This document shows, piece after piece, positions 13,704 to 20,055 of a stretch of DNA of 20,055 bases. Location of the stretch: IMG/VR virus record IMGVR_UViG_3300035698_035465, positions 1 to 20,055 of that record, one strand, 5' to 3'. The notes below the pieces were generated by a model. That model saw only the letters and a program-made list of their open reading frames with translations. It did not search any database and was not told the DNA's origin. The DNA is from a virus. Numbering within the stretch: the stretch's first letter is position 1; each line of letters begins with the position of its first letter. The translations under genes were made by a program, and so were the position numbers.

Positions 13704-14144
13704 TCACTGCTCGATTCGATAGACGCGGCCTTTTCCGTCGACCTTTTCCGAGGTGACGTTCAGGCCCAGTTTCTTTTTGAGCGCGCCGGCAATAGCGCCT
13801 CGCGCCGTATGGCTTTGCCAGCCAGTGGCCTCGACGATCTGGGCGATAGTGGCGCCTTGCGCGCGGCGCAGCATGTCGATCACGAGGGCCTGTTTGGTGC
13901 CCTTGCGATTTTTGCCGTTGGTCGATGACTTTTTGTTTGGATCTGTTCCGACAGCCCGCAAACCCTCATCCGTGGCGATCAACACATCGCCCTCGTAGCG
14001 GGCGAGGCCGGCTGAGATGAGAGCATCGGCGACTTTTTTGATGGCGCCGCCCTTGAGACGATCCGGCCAGCGGATGGCGCGGTCTTCATAACGGGCGGCG
14101 ATTTTCAGAACGGAGTGCTGGGTGGCTGAGAGCTTGGTGGTCAT
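13704..14144 (-). CDS. DUF3489-like DNA-binding protein (146 aa)
   Basis: The C-terminal 65 residues (KQALVIDMLRRAQGATIAQIVEATGWQSHTARGAIAGALKKKLGLNVTSEKVDGKGRVYRI) are the DUF3489 pattern as I remember it: a winged helix with a recognition helix at SHTARGAIAGALKKK and a basic wing. The N-terminal 60 residues contain a similar helical unit (LSATQHSVLKIAARYEDRAIRWPDRLKGGAIKKVADALISAGLA), so the protein may hold two DNA-binding repeats, joined by a lysine-rich linker (NKKSSTNGKNRKG). A longer frame starts at 14180, but ATG 14144 has AGGAGGAAAA at the ideal distance. As the only clear DNA-binding protein of the leftward operon it is the best candidate for its regulator. Confidence 0.88.
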   Translation of the reverse strand: MTTKLSATQHSVLKIAARYEDRAIRWPDRLKGGAIKKVADALISAGLARYEGDVLIATDEGLRAVGTDPNKKSSTNGKNRKGTKQALVIDMLRRAQGATIAQIVEATGWQSHTARGAIAGALKKKLGLNVTSEKVDGKGRVYRIEQ

Positions 14145-14165
14145 GGTGTTTTCCTCCTGGTGGAT

Positions 14166-14190
14166 CGGAGGCGCGGCCATCGCGCCTCTG
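14166..14190 (-). promoter_or_regulatory. GC-rich hairpin in the leader of the DUF3489-like gene
   Basis: GAGGCGCG (14168-14175) and CGCGCCTC (14181-14188) are a perfect 8-bp inverted repeat over a five-base loop, extended by C-G and G-U pairs to 14166-14190. It lies about ten bases ahead of the Shine-Dalgarno on the minus strand. A second GC-rich, foldable stretch (CCGGG/CCCGG type) is at about 14196-14231. Together they form a structured 5' leader of the gene; no U-run follows, so they are not simple terminators. Confidence 0.4.
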
Positions 14191-14250
14191 CTACCACCCG
14201 GAGCCCCGCCGGGCTGAGCCGGTCGGGGCGGTACAAGGGAGGCGCCCGTC

Positions 14251-14460
14251 TTATTCTGCGTGTTCGCCCTCTTGGAAGGCGGAGTCAGTAATGCGCTTCA
14301 GTAGCTCGGCGTAGTGCTCCAGGGTGCCCACGTGGCCCCAGTTGATCTCGTCCGGGCTCCAGTTGAAGTGATCGCCGCTCAATTCTTGGAGACGGGCGAG
14401 CATGGCGTCGATCTGGCTCTTTTTGGCGATGAAGGCGTCGAGTGCTGATCCGTTTGACAT
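14251..14460 (-). CDS. Small hypothetical protein, first gene of the leftward operon (69 aa)
   Basis: This acidic 69-residue protein reads MSNGSALDAFIAKKSQIDAM, then LARLQELSGDHFNWSPDEIN, then WGHVGTLEHYAELLKRITDS and a short acidic tail. It is two helices flanking a Trp/His loop. I have the impression of a recurring small phage protein in alphaproteobacteria but cannot name it. A frame of 345 codons runs through it from 15288, but the ATG at 14460 is preceded by CGGAG seven bases away and starts the natural domain. The rest of that long frame lies antisense to the terminase genes. It is the first gene leftward from the divergent promoter region. Confidence 0.78.
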   Translation of the reverse strand: MSNGSALDAFIAKKSQIDAMLARLQELSGDHFNWSPDEINWGHVGTLEHYAELLKRITDSAFQEGEHAE

Positions 14461-14553
14461 GGTTTTCTCCGTTGTTTGGCGTGGGTCCATACACGCTCCA
14501 TGTGCCCAGGACATCAAGTCTAATCGACTGTAATTACATGATATTTTTATGCC
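14461..14553. promoter_or_regulatory. Divergent promoter region between leftward operon and late operon
   Basis: These 93 bases separate two start codons pointing apart, so both promoters should lie here. The part 14521-14553 is the AT-richest stretch in the area. It contains the perfect 10-base palindrome TGTAATTACA (14529-14538), a likely operator core, followed by ATGATATTTTTATGCC just before the small terminase ATG. No Shine-Dalgarno precedes that ATG. The late transcript may therefore be leaderless or start very close by. Promoter boxes cannot be named with confidence. Confidence 0.5.
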
Positions 14554-15132
14554 ATGTCCGACAACACCCAGCCCATTACGGTGATCACTAGCCTGCTCGA
14601 CATCTCCGAGCGCCGGGTGCAGCAGCTGTCCCGGGCGGGGGTGATTCCGAAGGCGGCGCGGGGCCGTTACGAACTCATCGGATCGGTCCGAGGCTATATC
14701 CGCCATCTGCGTGATCTGAACATCAAGGGCGAGAGCGGGACTGTTGATTACGGCACCGAGCGCGCCCGCCTGGTGAAGGCCAAGGCCGACCTGGCGGAGA
14801 TGGAAGCCTCGCAAATGCGGGGCGATCTGCTTCCCGCGCCCGACGTGACGGCGGCCTGGACCGAGATCGTGGCGCTGATACGGGCGCGGCTGCTGGTGCT
14901 GCCCGACAAGATCGCACCGGTGGTTCATGAAACGACAAGCCTCAACCAAGCAAGGGACGTCATCAAAAAGGCGGTCTACGAAATCCTCACGGAAATCGCC
15001 GCCACAGACGTCGAGATCACGCCTCGCATTGATGGGGACGCCGGCGCTGAAGAAAGCGGTGACGACGGCGTGCAAGGTGGCGGCTCCGCCCCCGGACCTG
15101 ACGGTGAGCCAGTGGGCGGACCGGAACCGTAG
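14554..15132 (+). CDS. Phage terminase small subunit, Nu1-like (192 aa)
   Basis: Residues 8-48 form a helix-turn-helix of the Nu1 type: TVITSLLDISERRVQQLSRAGV, then the wing IPKAARGRYELIGSVRGYIRHLRDL. The middle is a helical linker (ERARLVKAKADLAEMEASQMRGDLLP, about 70-95) that is a hallmark of Nu1-like DNA packaging proteins, followed by an oligomerisation helix (WTEIVALIRARLLVLPDKIAPVV). The last 45 residues are acidic and glycine-rich. It would bind the packaging site and present the DNA to the large subunit. It opens the late operon and overlaps the next gene by 101 bases in another frame. The overlapped coding part is the disordered tail, which explains how it can be shared. Confidence 0.9.
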   Translation: MSDNTQPITVITSLLDISERRVQQLSRAGVIPKAARGRYELIGSVRGYIRHLRDLNIKGESGTVDYGTERARLVKAKADLAEMEASQMRGDLLPAPDVTAAWTEIVALIRARLLVLPDKIAPVVHETTSLNQARDVIKKAVYEILTEIAATDVEITPRIDGDAGAEESGDDGVQGGGSAPGPDGEPVGGPEP

Positions 15133-16951
15133 GCTCAGTTCGGAGGCCAGCGCTGAGCCCGGACGGTGGGTGACGGACCGCGCCGAGTACCAGCGCGGCA
15201 TCATGGACGCCATCTCCGACCCCTCGGTGGAAACCGTGGTGGTTAAGACGTCGGCCCAGGTCGGCAAGACCGAGTGTATTCTCAACACCGTCGGCTACCA
15301 CATCGACCAGGACCCGTCGCCGATCATGGTGGTGATGCCCACCGAGCGGGACGCCGAGACCTGGTCCAAGGACCGTTTCGCCACCATGGCGCGGGATACA
15401 CCGTGTTTGCGGGGCAAGCTGTCGAACCCGAAGTCGCGGGACGGATCGAACAAGATCCTGCACAAGAAGTTCGTAGGCGGGCATCTGACCATCGTCGGCG
15501 CTAACGCGCCTTCGGGTTTGGCCATGCGCCCGATCCGCATTCTGCTTTGTGACGAGGTGGACCGCTATCCGGCCAGCGCCGGGGCCGAAGGCGATCCGGT
15601 CAACCTGGCCAAGAAACGCACGGTTACCTTCTGGAACCGAAAGATGGTGATGGTGTCGACCCCCACCATCAAGGGGGTGAGCCGGATCGATGCGGCGTGG
15701 GAGGAAAGCGACAAGCGCCGCTTCTGGGTTCCCTGCCCGGATTGTGGCGAATATCAGGTTCTTTGCTGGGAGCAGGTCCGCTGGGACAAGGACGAGGCCG
15801 GCAAGCATCTGTCGGAGACCGCCCATTATATTTGCGAACACTGCGGCTCGTTTTGGAAGGATGCCACGCGGGGCGGGGCGGTTCGCTTGGGCGAATGGCG
15901 GGCGGAAAACCCATTCGCCGGGATCGCCGGGTTTCATCTGAACGAGATCTACTCGCCCTGGGTCAAGCTGGAGGAGATGGTTCGCACCTTCCTTTCGGCC
16001 AAGGAACACGGCGAGGAGGCCATGAAGACGTTCGTCAACACCTCGTTGGGAGAAGTCTTCGAAATCCGGGGCGAGGCTCCGGAGTGGGAGCGTATCTACA
16101 ACCGCAGAGAGGACTACCCCATCGGCACGGTGCCGGAGGGCGGGCTGTTCCTGACAGCAGGGACCGACGTGCAGCGCGACCGCATTGAGGTCGAGGTGGT
16201 GGCCTGGGGTCGTCACCGGGAAAGCTGGTCCGTCGATTACCGTGTTCTTCATGGCGATCCGGCCAAGGCCGGCGTCTGGAACAAGCTAGGCGCGATGCTG
16301 GAGGAACGGTTCCCCCATGCGGGAACCGGGGCCGGTATGGTCATCGAGCGTATGGCCGTCGATTCCGGCTACGCCACACAGGAAGTCTACGCCTGGTCGC
16401 GGACGGCCCCCTTGGGGCGGGTCATGCCGATCAAGGGCGTTGATAAGAGCCGGTTTCCGATCCAGGGGCCGAGCGACGTCGAGGTTAGGATCGGCAAGCG
16501 CAAACGCAAGCGCGGGGCCAAACTGTGGACGGTCTGCGGGCCGGTGTTCAAGGCCGAGCTTTACGGCGATTTGCGCAAAGACCCGCCGGAAGAGGGAGAC
16601 GCGTTTCCGCCCGGCTATTGTCACTTTCCCCGGTACGACCCGGAGTACTTCAAGCAACTGACCGCCGAACAGGCCGTCACCCGGGTCAAGAAGAACGGAT
16701 TCGCCTTCATCGAATGGCAGAAGACGCGGGAGCGCAACGAGGCGCTCGACTGCCGCACTTACGCGCGCGCGGCGGCCGAGTATGACCTGGTTCGCCTGAC
16801 CGAGCGCGTGGCGCGAAACAAGGAACGCAAGCTGGAGGAAAGCGCGGTGGCGGAAACGGACGTGGAGCCCGTGCCCTCCGAACCATCGGAAGAGCCCGAT
16901 ACCGTTTCCCGCTGGGCGGAACCAGTTCTGTCTGACGACCCTTGGCTTTGA
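15032..16951 (+). CDS. Phage terminase large subunit, GpA family (about 639 aa)
   Basis: Numbering is from ATG 15032. The DNA-packaging motor has an ATPase domain with the variant Walker A KTSAQVGKTE (72-81) and Walker B LLCDEVDRY with D174/E175. A zinc ribbon lies between the domains (C235, C238, C268, C271 in CPDCG and CEHCG). The C-terminal nuclease domain has D379 in AGTDVQRDRIEVEVV and VDSGY further on. MPTERDAETWSKDRF and VSTPTIKG are typical of lambda gpA relatives. The frame is open from an ATG at 14927, but the extra 35 residues are a lysine/serine-rich out-of-frame copy of the small subunit gene and resemble no gpA. ATG 15032 gives the usual MGTPALKKAV-type start. It lacks a strong Shine-Dalgarno and probably depends on coupling. 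Confidence 0.93.
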   Translation: MGTPALKKAVTTACKVAAPPPDLTVSQWADRNRRLSSEASAEPGRWVTDRAEYQRGIMDAISDPSVETVVVKTSAQVGKTECILNTVGYHIDQDPSPIMVVMPTERDAETWSKDRFATMARDTPCLRGKLSNPKSRDGSNKILHKKFVGGHLTIVGANAPSGLAMRPIRILLCDEVDRYPASAGAEGDPVNLAKKRTVTFWNRKMVMVSTPTIKGVSRIDAAWEESDKRRFWVPCPDCGEYQVLCWEQVRWDKDEAGKHLSETAHYICEHCGSFWKDATRGGAVRLGEWRAENPFAGIAGFHLNEIYSPWVKLEEMVRTFLSAKEHGEEAMKTFVNTSLGEVFEIRGEAPEWERIYNRREDYPIGTVPEGGLFLTAGTDVQRDRIEVEVVAWGRHRESWSVDYRVLHGDPAKAGVWNKLGAMLEERFPHAGTGAGMVIERMAVDSGYATQEVYAWSRTAPLGRVMPIKGVDKSRFPIQGPSDVEVRIGKRKRKRGAKLWTVCGPVFKAELYGDLRKDPPEEGDAFPPGYCHFPRYDPEYFKQLTAEQAVTRVKKNGFAFIEWQKTRERNEALDCRTYARAAAEYDLVRLTERVARNKERKLEESAVAETDVEPVPSEPSEEPDTVSRWAEPVLSDDPWL

Positions 16952-16990
16952 TCGGGGCTTTGATTGGGAATCAAAACAGGAATTTGAACA
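16952..16990 (+). other. Short gap before the gpW-like gene
   Basis: This 39-base spacer is the only clear gap in the late operon of the window. Apart from CAGGAA (about 16977-16982), the ribosome site for the next gene, I see only a repeated GGGAATCA/GGGCTTTGAT-like run and no hairpin or promoter. Confidence 0.5.
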
Positions 16991-17218
16991 ATGACCGATC
17001 TGACCACATTGGAAACCCGGCTCACGGAGGCGGAAACCGCTCTGCACCTGCTGGCCACGGGCGGCCAGCGCCAGACCGTGGATATCGGCGCCGGTGGGCG
17101 CGTCACCTACACGACGGCCAACGTGGCCGACCTGCGTCGCTATATCGCCGATCTCAAGAACCGGATCGCCAAGCTCAAGGGATTGCCCCGACGGGCCCCC
17201 ATCTACATGGAATTTTAG
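16991..17218 (+). CDS. gpW-like head-tail joining protein (75 aa)
   Basis: The protein reads TDLTTLETRLTEAETALHLLATGGQRQTVDIGAGGRVTYTTANVADLRRYIADLKNRIAKL. This is the gpW layout: an N-terminal helix, a beta hairpin (VDIGAGGRVTYTT) and a second helix. Size (75 aa) and place between the large terminase and the portal are as in lambda (gpW lies between gpA and gpB). It plugs the head portal after packaging so that the tail can attach. ATG 16991 follows CAGGAA at a suitable distance. The stop TAG is directly followed by the portal ATG with no gap. Confidence 0.88.
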   Translation: MTDLTTLETRLTEAETALHLLATGGQRQTVDIGAGGRVTYTTANVADLRRYIADLKNRIAKLKGLPRRAPIYMEF

Positions 17219-18754
17219 ATGCTTCAATATCTGCGTTCATTTATCTCGCGGCCAAAGGCCAAGGCCGGAGCCTATCAGGGCGCCTCATTGAGCGATCGGG
17301 AAACAGCCTCCTGGTTGCCGTCGTTCGGCTCGGCCGACACGGACCTGCTGGACGATCTGCCGCTGCTGCGTGCCCGCAACCGAGATCTGGCCATCAACAA
17401 CGGCATCGCCTCGGGCGCGGTGCAGACAATCACCGACAACGTGGTCGGCACCGGGTTCCGGCTGTCGGCCAAGCCTGATTACAGGGTTCTGGGCCGCGAC
17501 AAGGCCTGGGCCGACGAATGGAGCAACCGGGTCGAGGCCTTGTGGCGGACCTGGGCCGAGGGAACGGACTGCGACGCCGGGCGGACGCTTAACTTCGCCG
17601 GGCTCACCCAGCTGGTGTTTCGCTCGGGGCTCCTGAACGGCGAGGCCCTGGCGCTGCCGTTGTGGCTGCCCGGGGACGGGCCGTTCGCCACCCGCATCCA
17701 GGTGATCGAGGCCGACCGGCTGTCGACACCGCCGCACCGAAGTGACGGAAAAGGAATGCGCGCCGGGATCGAGATCGACGACTACGGCGCGCCGTTGGCC
17801 TATTGGATCAGGAAGAGCCACCCCGGCGATCATTTTGCCTGGATGGCCACCGCCGACGAATGGCAACGCGTGCCCGCTTTTACGCCTTGGGGCCGGCATC
17901 GGGTCATTCACGTCCACGACAAGGAACGCACCGGCCAGAGCCGGGGAAAGCCTTTGTTCTCGGCGGTGATGAAGCAGTTCCGAATGTTGGACAAGTACCA
18001 GAGCAGCGAACTGCAGGCCGCCGTCATCAACGCCATGATCGCCGCCTTCATCGAAACACCGATGGACCAGGACAGCATCGTCGAGATGATCGGCGGCGAC
18101 ACCGATCAATATCTGCAGGACCGCAACGCCTATATCAAAAACCGCGTCCGTCTCAGGGGCGGTGCGGTGATGCCGCTCTATCCGGGCGACAAGCTGTCGT
18201 CGTTCGCGCCATCGCGTCCGGCGGACGGGTTCGCGCCATTTGTCGAGGCTATGTCGCGGCATGTGGCGGCGGCGCTGCACATGCCCTACGAGCTTCTGCT
18301 CAAGGATTTCAGCAAGACCAATTACTCCAGCGCCCGGGCGGCGCTGCTGGAAGCCTGGCGGTTCTTCAACGGTCGTCGGCAATGGCTGTCGGCCCACTGG
18401 ACGCAGCCTGTCTTTGAACTCTGGCTCGAAGAGGCGGTGGACGCCGGGATGATCGATGCCCCGGATTTCCATGAAAACCGCCGCGCCTATGCCCGGTCCC
18501 GCTGGATCGGAGCGGGACGCGGCTGGGTGGACCCGGTCAAGGAAGCCAAGGCGGCTCAGACCCGCATGGATATCGGGGTCTCGACCCTGGAGAACGAATG
18601 CGCCGAGCAGGGCCTCGACTGGGAAGAGGTTCTGGAACAGCGGGCGCGGGAGCGCGAGCGCATGGCCGAACTCGGCCTCCTGGACGCGGCGAACGTCGTG
18701 GCCGGGCAGCCGTATGTCGAAGAGCCGGCCAATCTTGAGGAAGCAAAGCCATGA
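17219..18754 (+). CDS. Phage portal protein, lambda gpB family (511 aa)
   Basis: Length and order fit the lambda gpB family. Recognisable blocks are LPLLRARNRDLAINNGIASGAVQTITDNVVGTGFRLS (about 43-80), FRSGLLNGEALALPLW (about 136-151), IQVIEADRLSTP and VIHVHDKERTGQSRGKPLFSAVMKQF. The conserved stem/clip end is YELLLKDFSKTNYSSARAALLEAWRFF (about 358-384), followed by a C-terminal helix rich in Arg and Glu. The portal dodecamer sits at one vertex of the head and is the channel for DNA. It starts at the base after the gpW stop, and its own stop overlaps the next start (ATGA), so head genes are translated as a chain. Confidence 0.94.
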   Translation: MLQYLRSFISRPKAKAGAYQGASLSDRETASWLPSFGSADTDLLDDLPLLRARNRDLAINNGIASGAVQTITDNVVGTGFRLSAKPDYRVLGRDKAWADEWSNRVEALWRTWAEGTDCDAGRTLNFAGLTQLVFRSGLLNGEALALPLWLPGDGPFATRIQVIEADRLSTPPHRSDGKGMRAGIEIDDYGAPLAYWIRKSHPGDHFAWMATADEWQRVPAFTPWGRHRVIHVHDKERTGQSRGKPLFSAVMKQFRMLDKYQSSELQAAVINAMIAAFIETPMDQDSIVEMIGGDTDQYLQDRNAYIKNRVRLRGGAVMPLYPGDKLSSFAPSRPADGFAPFVEAMSRHVAAALHMPYELLLKDFSKTNYSSARAALLEAWRFFNGRRQWLSAHWTQPVFELWLEEAVDAGMIDAPDFHENRRAYARSRWIGAGRGWVDPVKEAKAAQTRMDIGVSTLENECAEQGLDWEEVLEQRARERERMAELGLLDAANVVAGQPYVEEPANLEEAKP

Positions 18755-20055
18755 AATATCCCCGTCTCTGGTCGCGGCTCTACAACACGCCGTTGGCCAT
18801 CGGGTTCGACAAGCTCCGGGTGATCGAAGGGGTATTCCGCAAGCACCTTCATGAGCCCCACGCCGCGCTCAATCGGCCCGCCTCCAATGGGCGGTCGTCT
18901 TATGCCGTTTCCGACGGCGGCGTCGCGGTCATTCCGGTGCAGGGCACCCTGGTGCAGCGATCCAGCGGCCTGGATGCGGAAAGCGGGCTGACCAGTTACG
19001 CCCGCATCGGCGCCGAGATGCGCGATGCCCTGGCCAACGCCCAGGTCCGCGCCATCCTGATGGAAATCGACAGTCCGGGCGGCGAGGTGGCGGGCCTGTT
19101 CGACCTCGCGGACGCCATTTATCAGGCCCGGGACGTCAAGCCGGTCTGGGCCATCGCCAACGAGAACGCCTATTCGGCGGCCTATGCCATCGCCAGCGCC
19201 GCCGAGCGCATCAACTTGCCGCGCTCTGCCGGCATCGGCTCCATCGGCGTGGTCGCCATGCACATGGACCAGAGCGCCAAGGACGCCAAGCAAGGCTACG
19301 TCTACACGCCAGTGTTCGCGGGTGATCGCAAGATCGACGGCAGTGAGCATTTTCCGCTGAGCGACGAGGCGAGGAACTCCCTCCAGGCGGAGGTGGACCG
19401 GCTTTATGGCTTGTTCGTTTCCACGGTGGCGAGGAACCGTGGCGTCGATCCCGCCGCCGTTCGCGCCACCGATGCCGGATGGCTCAATCCTGGGGAGGCT
19501 GTCGCCGGCGGTTTTGCCGACGGCATCGCGACCTTCGCCGACACCTTGGCGGAACTGGAACGGCGGGCGGCCCCGCCGACTGAAATCGTGAGTGTGCGGG
19601 CCGCCGTGCGCCGTGTTTCAACTACGAGGAAAAGACAGATGGATGATCTGGAAAATACGGTGGCGGAAGCCCCCGATGAGACCCATGACACGCCGGTCGC
19701 CGACGTGCGGCCCGTGAATGAAGACGCCCTGCGCGTGGAAGGCCGCCAGGAAGGCAAAACGGCGGAGCGGGAACGCATTGCCGCCATTCTGGGCGCCCCC
19801 GAGGCCGAGGGACGCGCCGAGCTGGCCCGTTCCCTCGCCCTGGAAACCGACCTGGATGTGACGAGTGCGCTCCGCGTGCTGTCGTCCGCGCCCGAACAGG
19901 CGAAGGGCGGAGCGGCTCTGATCGCGGCCATGGCGAACGTCCGGAACCCGGTCGTGGGGGCTGACGACCCGGAAACGCAAGAGGATGCCGCCGTCGAGGC
20001 CATGACGGCCCGGGCGCTGTCTTCCCTTGGCCACAAAATTGAGAAAGGAGCCTGA
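18751..20055 (+). CDS. S49-family head maturation protease, lambda gpC type, with C-terminal scaffold region (434 aa)
   Basis: Residues about 55-265 are an SppA/ClpP-like serine peptidase of the S49 group. The oxyanion-side strand is AILMEIDSPGGEVAG (101-115). The nucleophile is S142 in ENAYSAAYAIASAAE and the general base is K194 in AGDRKIDG. GIGSIGVVAMHMD (161-173) lies between them. After residue 270 the sequence becomes an acidic helical region (MDDLENTVAEAPDETHD..., then EGRQEGKTAERERIAAILG), which is the scaffold part in lambda. It cleaves portal and scaffold during head assembly. The start is the ATG overlapping the portal stop, with GAGGAAG (18737-18743) eight bases upstream. The stop is the final base of the window, so the major head genes lie beyond. 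Confidence 0.93.
   Translation: MKYPRLWSRLYNTPLAIGFDKLRVIEGVFRKHLHEPHAALNRPASNGRSSYAVSDGGVAVIPVQGTLVQRSSGLDAESGLTSYARIGAEMRDALANAQVRAILMEIDSPGGEVAGLFDLADAIYQARDVKPVWAIANENAYSAAYAIASAAERINLPRSAGIGSIGVVAMHMDQSAKDAKQGYVYTPVFAGDRKIDGSEHFPLSDEARNSLQAEVDRLYGLFVSTVARNRGVDPAAVRATDAGWLNPGEAVAGGFADGIATFADTLAELERRAAPPTEIVSVRAAVRRVSTTRKRQMDDLENTVAEAPDETHDTPVADVRPVNEDALRVEGRQEGKTAERERIAAILGAPEAEGRAELARSLALETDLDVTSALRVLSSAPEQAKGGAALIAAMANVRNPVVGADDPETQEDAAVEAMTARALSSLGHKIEKGA
19639..20055 (+). CDS. Probable nested Nu3-like scaffold protein from an internal start (138 aa)
   Basis: Inside the protease gene, in the same frame, an ATG at 19639 (residue 297 of the protease) begins MDDLENTVAEAPDETHD. GAGGAAA (19626-19632) lies six bases before it, a better ribosome site than many gene starts in this window. 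The 138-residue product is acidic and mostly helical, which suits a scaffold. Lambda makes Nu3 the same way, from an internal start near the end of gene C. Use of this start is inferred from spacing and analogy; it has not been shown. Confidence 0.6.
   Translation: MDDLENTVAEAPDETHDTPVADVRPVNEDALRVEGRQEGKTAERERIAAILGAPEAEGRAELARSLALETDLDVTSALRVLSSAPEQAKGGAALIAAMANVRNPVVGADDPETQEDAAVEAMTARALSSLGHKIEKGA

Noticed and set aside
14461-15288. Upstream part of a 345-codon minus frame reaching into the terminase region
   Set aside because: It is antisense to both terminase genes and low-complexity. Only the last 69 codons, with their own ribosome site, look like a gene.
15017-16252. 411-codon minus-strand frame
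   Set aside because: It lies within the large terminase gene on the other strand and contains no recognisable motif.
17285-18472. 395-codon minus-strand frame
   Set aside because: It is the mirror of the portal gene, with an arginine- and proline-rich product of the type produced by GC-rich antisense reading.

Overview
The window is GC-rich and tightly packed. It looks like the replication, recombination, DNA-modification and head-packaging part of a lambda-like tailed phage or prophage from an alphaproteobacterium, probably of the Rhodospirillales type. This rests on overall GC richness, strings of ATGA or TGATG overlaps between genes, and several small families remembered from alphaproteobacterial prophages (DUF6511, DUF6362, DUF7220, DUF3489). 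No integrase, attachment site, tRNA, lysis gene or tail gene is visible. The window begins and ends exactly on gene boundaries, so the element continues on at least one side.

Layout. Positions 1-2116 hold two overlapping genes of unknown function. Positions 2217-9776 form a rightward early operon: an excisionase/AlpA-like HTH protein, two small unknown proteins, a Sak4-like RecA-fold ATPase, its probable ssDNA-binding partner, an SF2 DEAH helicase with a zinc ribbon, a DUF6511-like protein, a Cas4-like PD-(D/E)XK nuclease with four conserved cysteines, and a primase (TOPRIM)-RepA-like helicase fusion. Positions 9777-10137 carry the most unusual non-coding structure: eleven exact copies, in both orientations, of the heptamer GTTGCCA plus two GTTACCA variants, and a pair of mutually exclusive hairpins. 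This is a good candidate for a replication origin or a multi-site operator. Positions 10138-11292 encode a RuvC-like resolvase, a small unknown protein and a DUF6362-like protein. A further non-coding stretch (11293-11678) contains a hairpin and repeated CGAAATGG sites. It precedes a ParB-like/DNA methyltransferase fusion and a two-helix membrane protein (DUF7220-like), which ends at a GC-rich hairpin.

Positions 14460-13257 are a leftward operon of four small genes (an unknown protein, a DUF3489-like protein and two very small proteins). It converges on the preceding operon and diverges from the late operon. Positions 14554-20055 are the start of the late operon in canonical lambda order: small terminase, large terminase (GpA type), gpW-like joining protein, portal (gpB type) and S49 head protease (gpC type). 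The protease gene contains a well-placed internal start that probably yields a separate Nu3-like scaffold.

Together the early genes describe a self-contained replication system: primase-helicase, SF2 helicase, annealing ATPase with SSB, Cas4-like nuclease and Holliday-junction resolvase. The methyltransferase would protect or mark the DNA, and the late genes package it. Family assignments come from motifs read by eye; no database search was run.
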